Shown: positions 25,767-36,749 of the stretch, piece by piece | Layout: the number at the start of each line of letters is the position of its first letter | How positions within the stretch are numbered: position 1 is the first letter of the stretch | DNA from: Lactobacillus crispatus | Lineage (GTDB): Bacteria > Bacillota > Bacilli > Lactobacillales > Lactobacillaceae | DNA: 64,000 bases | Assembly (NCBI RefSeq): GCF_018987235.1 | Contig: NZ_CP072197.1 | Coordinates: 1,302,001 to 1,366,000, forward strand | Direction: 5' to 3' | The notes under the pieces: generated by a model | The model's database searches: none | Seen by the model: the letters and a program-made list of their open reading frames with translations, nothing else | Told to the model about the DNA's origin: nothing | Made by a program: the position numbers and the translations under genes

Positions 25767-27181
25767 TGACTGATCAAAAACAATCTGGGTTCAGTAATTT
25801 TGTGAACAGCAAAATTCTGCCACCCATTATGAAATTTGTTAATACTAAAGCTATTGTTGCTTTACAGAATGGTATGATCTATACTTTGCCATTCATTATT
25901 GTTGGTTCTATTTTCTTAATTTTATCCAACATCCCTATTCCAGCAGTGGCTAATGCAATTAATGCTTCTGGTTGGGGGGCAATTTTCAATCAAGCCTACA
26001 CCACAACTTTTAACGTTATGGCACTTTGGGGCTCAATTGGTATTGCTTATATTTATGTTAAAAATGAAGGCTATGAACCATTAGCTGGTGGGCTTACTGC
26101 ATGTGCTTCCTTCTTAATGCTCCAAACTTTAGCAATCGACAGCCCATTAAAAGCCGCTTTAACTTCCGGTATCAATAACGGTCAAATGAGCGGCAAGGTG
26201 GTTGCTGAAAATATTGATAAGTTACCTCATGCTTTACAAACATTTTTGGAAGCTCCTGTAACTGGTGTTATCAACATCAATTGGCTTGGTGGTGACGGTA
26301 TGATCGCTGCCATTATCGTAGGTTTGATTGTTGGTTGGGCTTACTCAGCAATGATGAAAGCTGGTTGGACTATTAAGCTTCCTAAGCAAGTTCCACCTGC
26401 AGTATCTAACCAATTTACTGCTATGATTCCAGCTGGTGTAATCTTAATTGTTACTATGCTTATCTTCGGTGCATTTAATAACTTTGCACACACTGACTTC
26501 TTACAATGGGTATACAAAACCATTCAATCACCATTACAAGGTGTATCAGATTCATTTGGTGGTGCAGTTGTTATCGCTTTCTTAGTGCCATTCTTCTGGT
26601 TCTTCGGTGTTCACGGTGGTTTGATTGTTGGTTCCATTGCTGGTTCACTTCTTCAAGCAAACTCATTTGACAACGCTCAATTATACAGAGCCGGCAAATT
26701 AACTATTGCCAACGGTGCTCACGTTGTTACTAACGAATTCTACAACAACTTTATTAACTTAACCGGTTCTGGTATTACTATCGGTTTAGTTATCTTCATC
26801 TTAATTGCTGCTAAATCAGCACAAATGAAATCATTAGGTAAATTGGAATTAGTACCTGGTATCTTCAACATTAACGAACCATTCCTCTTCGGTATGCCTA
26901 TCGTTATGAACCCATTCCTTGCAATTCCATTCTTCTTAACTCCAATTGTCGTAGCTATCTCTACTTACTGCGTAATCAGATTTGGTATTGTTCCACCATT
27001 AAATGGTATGGCTGCACCTTGGACTACGCCAGCTGTTATTTCCGGATTCCTAATCGGAGGTTGGAAGATGACCATTTGGCAAGCATGTACTCTAGTAATT
27101 TCTACTTTGATCTATTGGCCATTTGCTAAGAAGTATGACAATATCTTACTTAAACGTGAACAAGCAAACGAAACTAAATAA
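25766..27181 (+). CDS. PTS EIIC permease, lactose/cellobiose (beta-glucoside) family
   Basis: 471 residues with about ten membrane helices. Family motifs: VALQNGMIYTLPFIIVGSIF, FFWFFGVHGGLIVGS, and GIFNINEPFLFGMPIVMNP, the sugar-binding loop with NEP. Imports a beta-glucoside while EIIB phosphorylates it. No EIIA or EIIB gene lies in this operon, so it probably shares those at 32544-33294. Coupled to the upstream GH1 gene. Confidence 0.92.
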   Translation: MTDQKQSGFSNFVNSKILPPIMKFVNTKAIVALQNGMIYTLPFIIVGSIFLILSNIPIPAVANAINASGWGAIFNQAYTTTFNVMALWGSIGIAYIYVKNEGYEPLAGGLTACASFLMLQTLAIDSPLKAALTSGINNGQMSGKVVAENIDKLPHALQTFLEAPVTGVININWLGGDGMIAAIIVGLIVGWAYSAMMKAGWTIKLPKQVPPAVSNQFTAMIPAGVILIVTMLIFGAFNNFAHTDFLQWVYKTIQSPLQGVSDSFGGAVVIAFLVPFFWFFGVHGGLIVGSIAGSLLQANSFDNAQLYRAGKLTIANGAHVVTNEFYNNFINLTGSGITIGLVIFILIAAKSAQMKSLGKLELVPGIFNINEPFLFGMPIVMNPFLAIPFFLTPIVVAISTYCVIRFGIVPPLNGMAAPWTTPAVISGFLIGGWKMTIWQACTLVISTLIYWPFAKKYDNILLKREQANETK

Positions 27182-27199
27182 TAAAAGAGGTATTTAAAA

Positions 27200-27442
27200 T
27201 TGAATAATGAAGAAAAAATTGTAAATGAATTTGATCGTGACGGTCATCATTATAAAATTGGCGTCAAAGCCGATGGTCAAGTATCTGTATACTTAGATGA
27301 TGAAACCAAAGCTCATCATGGATATCACTTCCCTGGTGTTATCCAAATCCCTAAAGGAATTGAAATCGATGGTCAAATGGTTTTACGACTCCCTATTGAC
27401 TGTGATGATGCAATTGATCAAGGTATTAAAGATTTGAAATAA
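27200..27442 (+). CDS. Small hypothetical protein of the beta-glucoside operon
   Basis: 80 residues from a TTG at 27200 with AAAGAGG upstream. Soluble and acidic, no motif I recognise: NEFDRDGHHYKIGVKADG, then YHFPGVIQIPKGIEIDGQM, ending DAIDQGIKDLK. It is 18 bases after the EIIC gene and before the operon terminator, so it is co-transcribed. It could be a small regulator or accessory of the PTS; no function assigned. Confidence 0.7.
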   Translation: MNNEEKIVNEFDRDGHHYKIGVKADGQVSVYLDDETKAHHGYHFPGVIQIPKGIEIDGQMVLRLPIDCDDAIDQGIKDLK

Positions 27443-27447
27443 TTCAT

Positions 27448-27497
27448 AAAAAGAGACGTTGTTAGGCTATAAAAATAGTAAAATAATGTCTCTTTTT
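27448..27497 (+). terminator. Terminator of the first beta-glucoside operon
   Basis: AAAGAGAC pairs with GTCTCTTT with additional inner pairs, followed by a T-run. Confidence 0.75.
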
Positions 27498-27525
27498 TAC
27501 TAAAGTATAGACTTTGCTATATAAT
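27496..27525 (+). promoter_or_regulatory. Promoter and GntR-type operator of the regulator/GH1 operon
   Basis: TTTACT (27496-27501), 18-base spacer, TATAAT (27520-27525). The spacer is filled by AAAGTATAGACTTT (27502-27515), the most symmetrical of the operator copies, which suggests autoregulation. Confidence 0.7.
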
Positions 27526-27563
27526 AAAAATATAAATCTAATATAGAAATAGAATGGAAAAAC

Positions 27564-28286
27564 ATGGCAAAGGCAAAATATCTAGAAGTAGCAAATGAAT
27601 TAAGAAAAAGAATTAAACAAGGCATCTACAATAAGCAAGAGCCTCTTCCCGATCAAGAGACATTTGCTCAAGAATTTAATGTCAGTCGCTTAACTGTCAA
27701 AAAAGCATTTGATGGTCTTGAACGACAGGGTCTGGTTTATAAACAATCCGGACTTGGCACCTTTGTTACTGGAGAAATTCCAATTAAGGAAAAAGTTGAT
27801 GCTCCAGCTAACGCATTCATTGGTTTAAGAAATCAAATGGGTAAAGATGCCATTAAGAGTCAAATTATTCATTTCTCTGTAGAGTTTCCTGATGAACAAA
27901 TGCAAAGAAATCTTGAAATCAAAAAAACAGAACCGATTTATAATATTGTTCGTTTAAGACTTTATAATGATAAACCACTTACCCTTGAGCATACTTACAT
28001 GCCGGTTAAATTAATTCCTGATCTTGATGAAAACATTTTGCATAAATCAATTTATGATTACATCCATAAGAATCTTAATTTAAAATTTGGACACGCTTAT
28101 CGTAAGATTCGTGCTAATAAAGCAGACGAATATGATCAAAAATATTTAAATGCCAAAAAAGATGATCCTATTCTTGAATTAGAACAGATTATTTGGCTTA
28201 CTAATGGTCAACCTGTCGAATATTCTGTCAGCAAGAATCGTTACGATACCCGTGATTATGTATTGTTAGATAATAATCGTTTTTAG
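27564..28286 (+). CDS. GntR/UTRA-family transcriptional regulator of beta-glucoside genes
   Basis: 240 residues. N-terminal winged helix: LPDQETFAQEFNVSRLTVKKAFDGLERQGLVYKQSGLGTFV. C-terminal UTRA ligand domain (~90-235): YNIVRLRLYNDKPLTLEHTYMP, and KSIYDYIHKNLNLKFGHAYRKI. HutC/TreR-like members bind phosphorylated sugars and release DNA. It is followed 10 bases later by a 6-phospho-beta-glucosidase and its own promoter holds the operator, so it probably represses the beta-glucoside genes and senses a sugar 6-phosphate. Confidence 0.88.
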   Translation: MAKAKYLEVANELRKRIKQGIYNKQEPLPDQETFAQEFNVSRLTVKKAFDGLERQGLVYKQSGLGTFVTGEIPIKEKVDAPANAFIGLRNQMGKDAIKSQIIHFSVEFPDEQMQRNLEIKKTEPIYNIVRLRLYNDKPLTLEHTYMPVKLIPDLDENILHKSIYDYIHKNLNLKFGHAYRKIRANKADEYDQKYLNAKKDDPILELEQIIWLTNGQPVEYSVSKNRYDTRDYVLLDNNRF

Positions 28287-28292
28287 AGGTAA

Positions 28293-29777
<1,485 letters not shown>

Positions 29778-29793
29778 AACTTTTATTTATAAG

Positions 29794-29828
29794 TAGAGCC
29801 TAGCTAAAAAGTGCTAGACTCTATTTTT
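29794..29828 (+). terminator. Terminator after the second GH1 gene
   Basis: TAGAG(C)CTAGC pairs with GCTAG(A)CTCTA, followed by TTTTT. Confidence 0.7.
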
Positions 29829-29879
29829 CTAAAAAGATATGATGAAAGCATAAGTAATATAGATGAGAGAAGGAAAAGT

Positions 29880-30290
29880 ATGATTACAATTACTAAACAA
29901 TTCAACTTCAAGGCTAAGGACTTCTTTGATTACCTTGAAGAACAATTAATTCCTGCTATTAAAAAAGCTCGTGGTAATGACATGCCGGTAACGCTTGCTA
30001 AAGGTACTAAATACGAGGTGGATGGTGCCCAAGTAGAATTAACCGATTACGAAAGAAACAAGGTCTATGGGGCTCATTTTAAGACAGATCGAATGGAATT
30101 AGTGATTAAATATGTCACTGAGGATAACGATCAAGGCGTAAAAATCACCTTTTCTGAAGACATGCTTAGCTTTGACCGCGAGAAACACGGCAAACTCCAA
30201 ACTATGTTTTACAATTTCCAATTAAAGATGGGCGCAAAGAAAGAATTAAGACGAATGGGTGACAATGTTTTAGCTAATATTGCAGCTTAA
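29880..30290 (+). CDS. DUF3284 domain protein
   Basis: 136 residues from the ATG at 29880, chosen for GAGAGAAGG upstream; the frame opens 23 codons earlier inside the preceding terminator. It begins MITITKQFNFKAKDFFDYLE. The SRPBCC-like pattern and length fit DUF3284, a family often found beside PTS and beta-glucosidase genes in lactobacilli. Cytoplasmic; function unknown. A very strong bidirectional terminator follows. Confidence 0.7.
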   Translation: MITITKQFNFKAKDFFDYLEEQLIPAIKKARGNDMPVTLAKGTKYEVDGAQVELTDYERNKVYGAHFKTDRMELVIKYVTEDNDQGVKITFSEDMLSFDREKHGKLQTMFYNFQLKMGAKKELRRMGDNVLANIAA

Positions 30291-30308
30291 AATCGCCATC
30301 TCAGCAGC

Positions 30309-30356
30309 AAAAAGACCATAACTACTTCTAATTGTGTTGTAGTTATGGTCTTTTTT
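30309..30356. terminator. Bidirectional terminator between DUF3284 and EIIC genes
   Basis: A perfect 17-bp stem (30309-30325 with 30339-30355) with A and T runs on both sides. Confidence 0.92.
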
Positions 30357-30396
30357 GGTTCAAATTAACAATCTTATCTATATCAAAATTAATCTA

Positions 30397-31749
30397 TTAG
30401 TTCTTAGTAGCGTCAGCCTGTTCCTTCTTCAATAAGACATTGTCATAGTGCTTGATGAATGGGAACCAAACTAAGAAGGCAACAAGTGCACAAACAATTG
30501 AAAGCACGGCACCTTGCCAGCTAGTAGTTGCAAGATAACCACTCAAACCCACTGGAGTTGGCCATGGTTGTTGCACAATAATCTTAGGTACTAAATGTGA
30601 AGTTACTGCGATGTAACCCACCAAGCCAGAAGCAAGTGGAGCACAAATGAATGGCACAAGCAAGTTAATGTTATAAACGATTGGCAAACCGAATAACAAT
30701 GGTTCATTAATATTAAAAATGGCAGGAACCAATTCAACCTTACCAATTTCTTTCAATTGAGCTGAACGAGAACCAAAGGCTAACCAGATTGCCATCCCTA
30801 AAGTAGCACCTGAACCACCAATAATTACAAAGGAGTTCATCGGATCACCTGCAAAGAAGTGATTAGCACCATTTACATTAGCAGCCATATTAGCTAAAAC
30901 AATTGGAGTATAGAATGAGCTCATGATAGTAGCACCATGAATTCCGAACCACCATAAGAAGTGAATCAAGAAAATGATAATCAAAAAGCCCCACCAAGTA
31001 TCAGCAATTGCACTGATGAATGAGAATGGAATGTAAAGAACTTGGAAAATATCAGTTCCTAAAGTTACCAAAATTAGTTCAATCAATGCAACTACAACAG
31101 CAATACAAAAGCCTGGGATCAAAGCGCTAAATGAGTTAGAAACACCAGATGGAACTGATGCAGGCATTTTTATTCTCCAGTTGTGCTTAACAGTGTAACG
31201 GTAGATCTGAACTGTAAGCCATGCAATTACTAATCCAGTGAAGATACCAACGGCAGCAATTCTGGTAATACCATTTGTTGAGGCTTCATAACCACCTGCC
31301 ACCATTTTAGTCTTAGTAAATGTAGTAATAAATTGAACAGCACCATTTTTCCAAATAAGTTCCGGAACAGTAATGAAGAATGCCATTAAGAACATCATCA
31401 AACCGTTCATCGGTACCAAATCAATTTTCTCTTCTCTTCGATAAATATCCGTGTATGAATAAGCAAAAGTACCTGCAAATACTAATGCCAAGATACCCAT
31501 AGTCGAGTTGTAAACTACTTGGAATAAGCCACTAAAACGTCCTAAAGTATTCGCATAAAATGCGGCAAATCCTGGAATTGGAAATGCTTGAGGCAGCACA
31601 TTCAAAATTAAGAAAACTGCCCCGATAATTGAAAATGAAATAACGCTATAACCAGCGTCCATAATAGCTCTAACAAAACGTGAACCTGCAAATTTACCTG
31701 CTTTTGCAGCTAGCGCATCTTTAAAAGAGCCAGATTTTGAATCAGCCAT
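30397..31749 (-). CDS. PTS EIIC permease, lactose/cellobiose (beta-glucoside) family
   Basis: 450 residues from the ATG at 31749 (GGGGGAAAG upstream; a TTG 15 bases earlier overlaps that site). About ten membrane helices, with VISFSIIGAVFLILN, FLWWFGIHGATIMSS and the substrate loop AIFNINEPLLFGLPIVYN. Monocistronic with its own promoter and two cre boxes. EIIA and EIIB lie just upstream in a separate leftward unit. Likely cellobiose or a related beta-glucoside. Confidence 0.92.
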   Translation of the reverse strand: MADSKSGSFKDALAAKAGKFAGSRFVRAIMDAGYSVISFSIIGAVFLILNVLPQAFPIPGFAAFYANTLGRFSGLFQVVYNSTMGILALVFAGTFAYSYTDIYRREEKIDLVPMNGLMMFLMAFFITVPELIWKNGAVQFITTFTKTKMVAGGYEASTNGITRIAAVGIFTGLVIAWLTVQIYRYTVKHNWRIKMPASVPSGVSNSFSALIPGFCIAVVVALIELILVTLGTDIFQVLYIPFSFISAIADTWWGFLIIIFLIHFLWWFGIHGATIMSSFYTPIVLANMAANVNGANHFFAGDPMNSFVIIGGSGATLGMAIWLAFGSRSAQLKEIGKVELVPAIFNINEPLLFGLPIVYNINLLVPFICAPLASGLVGYIAVTSHLVPKIIVQQPWPTPVGLSGYLATTSWQGAVLSIVCALVAFLVWFPFIKHYDNVLLKKEQADATKN

Positions 31750-31797
31750 ATTTCTTTCCCCCAATATTCTGAAATATCATTAAATCTGAACAACCTT

Positions 31798-31834
31798 ATT
31801 ATAGCGAAAGCGTTTTCTAATGTAAACGCTTTTT
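31798..31834 (-). promoter_or_regulatory. EIIC promoter with two cre boxes
   Basis: TTTACA (31821-31826), 17-base spacer, TATAAT (31798-31803) on the minus strand. Two cre-like boxes, CGAAAGCGTTTTCT (31805-31818) and TGTAAACGCTTTTT (31821-31834), each match 12 of 14 positions and cover the spacer and -35. A weaker operator-like AAAATGTATATTTT lies at 31863-31876. Confidence 0.75.
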
Positions 31835-31888
31835 ATTGATATACGATATATTTTGGTTTTTTAAAATGTATATTTTTGAAATTACTTC

Positions 31889-31922
31889 TAATAAAAAAAG
31901 TTCATGTAACTTTACATGAACT
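31889..31922 (-). terminator. Terminator overlapping the stop of the membrane protein gene
   Basis: AGTTCATGTAA pairs with TTACATGAACT and a T-run follows leftward; the stem includes the stop codon. Confidence 0.8.
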
Positions 31923-32433
31923 ATTGTTGGTGCTTCTTAAAAGTCTCTATCACCTTGTGATAACGATCTTGATCATTCATAATTTGATGAATTCGGTATT
32001 CGCTCCAAACACACAATAAAATGCCAGCTAAAAACAAAGTTGTCATAAAGAACATAATACTTTGATTTTCGATGAATGGGAATAAATACTTACCCAATGG
32101 CAAAAACGTCAATATTATAAAAAGTAAATTTAAAGCTGCTTGTACTTCAAGATAAACTTTGCTAATTGGGACCTCTCGTTTTCGATTATGCATTTTAGTT
32201 AACTGCTCAATCGAAGCAATCCCACTATAAATTGTCATAATTGCCGAAACAATAATGCCAAGAACACTATGATAATTTACATCAATAATTAGCCACATCA
32301 AGTTGGTAAAAAAGAAGATGGTAATAATATATCTAATTAACAAATATCGACTAAAATACATATACTTAATGCTATCTTCATGTCTTTTTTTAGCCGTCTC
32401 TGTCTGTTCTTTTTTAATGTTTTGTTTATTCAT
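31921..32433 (-). CDS. Hypothetical membrane protein beside the PTS genes
   Basis: 170 residues from the ATG at 32433, beginning MNKQNIKKEQTETAKKRHED; starts 15 or 54 bases upstream are possible because no ribosome-binding site is decisive. A charged N-terminus is followed by four hydrophobic segments (YIITIFFFTNLMWLII, VLGIIVSAIMTIYSGI, LNLLFIILTFLPL, IMFFMTTLFLAGILLCV) and a charged tail. I recognise no family. It follows EIIA after a terminator, in the same direction, and may be accessory to the PTS. Confidence 0.75.
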   Translation of the reverse strand: MNKQNIKKEQTETAKKRHEDSIKYMYFSRYLLIRYIITIFFFTNLMWLIIDVNYHSVLGIIVSAIMTIYSGIASIEQLTKMHNRKREVPISKVYLEVQAALNLLFIILTFLPLGKYLFPFIENQSIMFFMTTLFLAGILLCVWSEYRIHQIMNDQDRYHKVIETFKKHQQ

Positions 32434-32497
32434 TTTTCTTCGTCTCATTTCTTGCCTAATAATTATATTTAAGCACAAATCAGGCAAAAATTATCGA

Positions 32498-32532
32498 AAA
32501 AAATAACTCCCGCATTCGCAGGAGTTATTTTC
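32498..32532 (-). terminator. Terminator of the EIIB-EIIA unit
   Basis: AAATAACTCC pairs with GGAGTTATTT, flanked by A and T runs. Confidence 0.85.
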
Positions 32533-32543
32533 ATTTTCAGCGA

Positions 32544-32915
32544 TTACTTATCTTCTTTTTTAAGAGAGCCAGATTCATACAGCTTTTCGTAAAGATCAAC
32601 CATTTCTCCAGCTAAATCTCTAAAAGTGATAGCATTCATCAAGTGATCTTGAGAGTGAACTACCAACAAAGTTACATGCATGTGGTCGCCTTGAGCTTCT
32701 TTAGTTAACATGCCGGTTTGTGAATTGTGAGCTTCAAGAAGTGATTTGTCACTTTCCTTCAACTTTTCACGAGCACCTACAATATCGCCTTTTTTAGCCA
32801 AGCGAATTGCTTCAAAGGCTAAACTCTTTGCATTACCACCATTGGCAATTAAACCCATAGCAGCCATTAAAGTCTCTTGTTCTTTTTGTTCTGGAGTTTT
32901 CTTTTCTTCTGCCAT
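32544..32915 (-). CDS. PTS EIIA, lactose/cellobiose family
   Basis: 123 residues, all-helical cytoplasmic EIIA. The phosphorylated His is His87 in VVHSQDHLMNA, followed by the trimer-forming C-terminal helix. Accepts phosphate from HPr and passes it to EIIB. Lies 40 bases after the EIIB gene in one leftward unit and probably serves both EIIC permeases in the region. Confidence 0.92.
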   Translation of the reverse strand: MAEEKKTPEQKEQETLMAAMGLIANGGNAKSLAFEAIRLAKKGDIVGAREKLKESDKSLLEAHNSQTGMLTKEAQGDHMHVTLLVVHSQDHLMNAITFRDLAGEMVDLYEKLYESGSLKKEDK

Positions 32916-32955
32916 AAAATCTGTCTCACTTTCCTTAGCTATTTTAGCTAATTAA

Positions 32956-33294
32956 TTATTCACCTTTGATCAATTTTTCAGCTTGTGCCAAAACGTTAGC
33001 ACCATTCATCATGCCGTAATCTTGCATATTAATTACGTCTAAAGGAATGTCCTTACCGTCTTTACCCTTACCTTTAACCTTGTTTTCGAAGTCACCCTTC
33101 ATGTAACTTACTTGAGGCCCAAGAAGTACACAATCGATTTCTTGTTGTGCCATCTTGTCATCAGCTTCTGATGCTGGGCAAGCAAAGATTTCTGCATCAA
33201 TACCTTGTTCCTTAGCAGCAGCTTGCATCTTAGTTACTAAGAGTGAAGTACTCATACCAGCACTACAATTTAACATGATAGTTTGTTCAGCCAT
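32956..33294 (-). CDS. PTS EIIB, lactose/cellobiose family
   Basis: 112 residues. Phosphorylated Cys10 in MLNCSAGMSTSLL, then DKMAQQEIDCVLLGPQVSYM typical of the fold. Transfers phosphate from EIIA to the incoming sugar on EIIC. First gene of the unit, with ribosome-binding site AGGAGG and a CcpA-controlled promoter. Confidence 0.93.
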   Translation of the reverse strand: MAEQTIMLNCSAGMSTSLLVTKMQAAAKEQGIDAEIFACPASEADDKMAQQEIDCVLLGPQVSYMKGDFENKVKGKGKDGKDIPLDVINMQDYGMMNGANVLAQAEKLIKGE

Positions 33295-33358
33295 AATAAA
33301 TTTCCTCCTGAAATTTTTATTTTATAGTTTAATTAGCTTTTATTGATCTACACCAATT

Positions 33359-33387
33359 ATTATAAAACGCTTTCATTGATTTGTAAA
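33359..33387 (-). promoter_or_regulatory. EIIB-EIIA promoter with cre box
   Basis: TTTACA (33382-33387), 17-base spacer, TATAAT (33359-33364) on the minus strand. The spacer contains TGAAAGCGTTTTAT (33362-33375), 12 of 14 to the cre consensus. Confidence 0.78.
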
Positions 33388-33443
33388 CAAAAAATTATAC
33401 ATGCACGTCTTAGTCTTACCATGCTTATATAATCATCTCAAGC

Positions 33444-33460
33444 AAAAGATATATACTTTT
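33444..33460. promoter_or_regulatory. GntR-type operator between EIIB and the second regulator
   Basis: AAAAGATATATACTTTT; read on the minus strand it contains AAAGTATATATCTT, the same pattern as at 23321, 24278 and 27502. It lies 60 bases upstream of the EIIB -35. Confidence 0.6.
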
Positions 33461-33528
33461 ATCTCCTGACAGCGAATATTATATACCCTTTGTAAGCATT
33501 TTCAAATACATATTCTCAGTATATTAAG

Positions 33529-33591
33529 TAAAATCGTTTACATGCGCATGCTTTAGCATAAAAAATAAATTATTTTTAGCAAACGCTTTCA
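33529..33591 (+). promoter_or_regulatory. Two cre boxes upstream of the second GntR gene
   Basis: TAAAATCGTTTACA (33529-33542; its complement matches 13 of 14 consensus bases) and AGCAAACGCTTTCA (33578-33591; 12 of 14). The 365-base gap 33295-33659 otherwise holds the EIIB promoter, the shared operator and, near 33607, a weak TAGAAT -10 for the regulator. No extra gene seen. Confidence 0.65.
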
Positions 33592-33659
33592 ATTAATAAA
33601 TGAATACTGTTAGAATGTATATGTAATTTATTCCTTTACAATAGAAAGGAGGCAGAATC

Positions 33660-34364
33660 TTGAGTCGCTATCAAGACATTGCTAATGATATAGAAAAAGA
33701 TATTATTGAGAAAAAATATACAAGAAAACTACCTGAACAATTTGAACTGGCCCAAAAATATCAAACTAGTCGGGTCACAATCGTTCACGCCTTAAAGATT
33801 TTACAAAATAAAAAATTAATACGGACTGTCAAGGGACATGGGACCTTTATTACAAGCAAGTCTATTCCCGACATTTTTCTTAATTCTGATGTCAATGAGC
33901 ATACCGGCTTTACTCGTCATGTCAATAATGCTCTCGCAATAACCAGTAATGTGATTGCCTTTAACATTCGCAAACCTAGTATTAGTGAACGAAAAGCTCT
34001 TTGTTTAGAAAAAGATGACGAAGTTTACGATATTATTAGACAACGAATTTTAAATAAAAAGCCAGCTAAATTAGAATATACCGTGATGCCAGTTAGCCGC
34101 ATCCCCGGTATCACCCTAGATATTTTGCACAAGTCAATCTACTCTTATATTCAAAATGATCTTGGGCTTAAGATCGGCCGAGCAGATCGCATTATTACAG
34201 CTGAAAAATCTGATGCATATGATATGAAGTATCTTGAATGTAAAAATGATGATCCTGTTTTATGTATTCAGCAAAAGGCATTCCTTGAAGACGGACGACC
34301 TTTTGAAATTTCTGAGTCACGTAATCGCTATGACCGTGGTGATTTAACAGTTAATGGCAAATAA
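33660..34364 (+). CDS. GntR/UTRA-family transcriptional regulator
   Basis: 234 residues from a TTG at 33660 with AAAGGAGG upstream. Winged helix LPEQFELAQKYQTSRVTIVHALKILQNKKLI, then KGHGTFI; C-terminal UTRA domain with YDIIRQRILNKKPAKLEYTVMP and KSIYSYIQNDLGLKIGRADRII. Clearly paralogous to the regulator at 27564. It precedes a 6-phospho-beta-glucosidase by 86 bases and is divergent from the EIIB-EIIA unit, so these are its likely targets. Confidence 0.88.
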   Translation: MSRYQDIANDIEKDIIEKKYTRKLPEQFELAQKYQTSRVTIVHALKILQNKKLIRTVKGHGTFITSKSIPDIFLNSDVNEHTGFTRHVNNALAITSNVIAFNIRKPSISERKALCLEKDDEVYDIIRQRILNKKPAKLEYTVMPVSRIPGITLDILHKSIYSYIQNDLGLKIGRADRIITAEKSDAYDMKYLECKNDDPVLCIQQKAFLEDGRPFEISESRNRYDRGDLTVNGK

Positions 34365-34406
34365 GTGTTACTTGATTAAAAAAATCAATTATGGCAAAAT
34401 GGCTCT

Positions 34407-35899
<1,493 letters not shown>

Positions 35900-35915
35900 T
35901 TAAACTATTAATAGC

Positions 35916-35960
35916 AAAAAACTGATATTCAGACTTTAATCATTGAATATCAGTTTTTTA
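35916..35960. terminator. Bidirectional terminator after the third GH1 gene
   Basis: AAAAAACTGATATTC pairs perfectly with GAATATCAGTTTTTT. Confidence 0.9.
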
Positions 35961-35962
35961 TT

Positions 35963-36619
35963 TTATAAATATTTACTGCCTTCTTTAATACTCAATTTAG
36001 CTAAATGCTCTCGATGCAGTTCAATGAAGTTACTCACCCAATCTGGATTGGTCTTAGAGTAATCACGCAAAGCCCAGCCAATTGCCTTATTGATAAAAAA
36101 CTCCTGACTATCAAGATTATTTTCAATAATTTTTTGTAATAACGCGGTGTTCATTTTCTTTTTACGCAATAATTGATGCTCAATCGCGACCCTTCTTACC
36201 CAGAAATCTGGATCTTGCGACCACTTGAGCATTAGATCGTCTACTCGATTATCCGTTAAGCCAACATAGCCATAAATTTTGATTAATGAGTCAATCGTAT
36301 CCCACCATTGCTTTGTTCTAACAAAACGCTCAATTTTAGCTAAATCATCAAAAACAATATACTTTTTCATTGCCAATAAATAATCACAGGCAAAATATTG
36401 CAATTCGCGTTGTTCTTCATCCCATGCCTGGTCTAGCAACTTCCAGTCAACTTCTTTTTTCTTCTTTTCATCTTTCAAAAAATTATGATAAATCGCCCTA
36501 CGTTCTGGTGTTTGTAGGCCATAGAATAGAAATTGATTTCGCATGTAACCAACAAGATGATTGGCCTTTTCTTCATTTGCCTGAGCGCTAAATTCTTTTT
36601 TTAATGTTTCAATATTCAT
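35963..36619 (-). CDS. AlkD-like DNA alkylation repair protein
   Basis: 218 residues of HEAT-like helical repeats. Family signatures: QTPERRAIYHNFL, ELQYFACDYL, WWDTIDSLIK, DPDFWVRRVAIEHQL and FFINKAIGWALRDYSK, with the Trp and Asp of the AlkD active site. AlkD-type glycosylases remove N3- and N7-alkylpurines from DNA without flipping the base. Single gene. Confidence 0.88.
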   Translation of the reverse strand: MNIETLKKEFSAQANEEKANHLVGYMRNQFLFYGLQTPERRAIYHNFLKDEKKKKEVDWKLLDQAWDEEQRELQYFACDYLLAMKKYIVFDDLAKIERFVRTKQWWDTIDSLIKIYGYVGLTDNRVDDLMLKWSQDPDFWVRRVAIEHQLLRKKKMNTALLQKIIENNLDSQEFFINKAIGWALRDYSKTNPDWVSNFIELHREHLAKLSIKEGSKYL

Positions 36620-36749
36620 ATTTTTTATTTTAGCACAAAAAGAGGTCTCAAATTCTAGAGACGCTTATCGTAAAAATAATCATCTATCCGATCATTTCAA
36701 CTAAAATCTTGGTAGAATAAAAGTATCTATATTAAGAAAGGCATAAACA

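Noticed and set aside
29811..29879. N-terminal extension of the DUF3284 protein
   Set aside because: The extension would start inside a transcription terminator; the ATG at 29880 has a good ribosome-binding site.
31863..31876. AAAATGTATATTTT as a fifth GntR operator upstream of the second EIIC
   Set aside because: It departs from the motif in the left half-site and lies about 40 bases beyond the -35; kept only as a weak possibility.
33541..33550. Palindrome CATGCGCATG before the second GntR gene
   Set aside because: A single short palindrome with no second copy or link to a promoter element.
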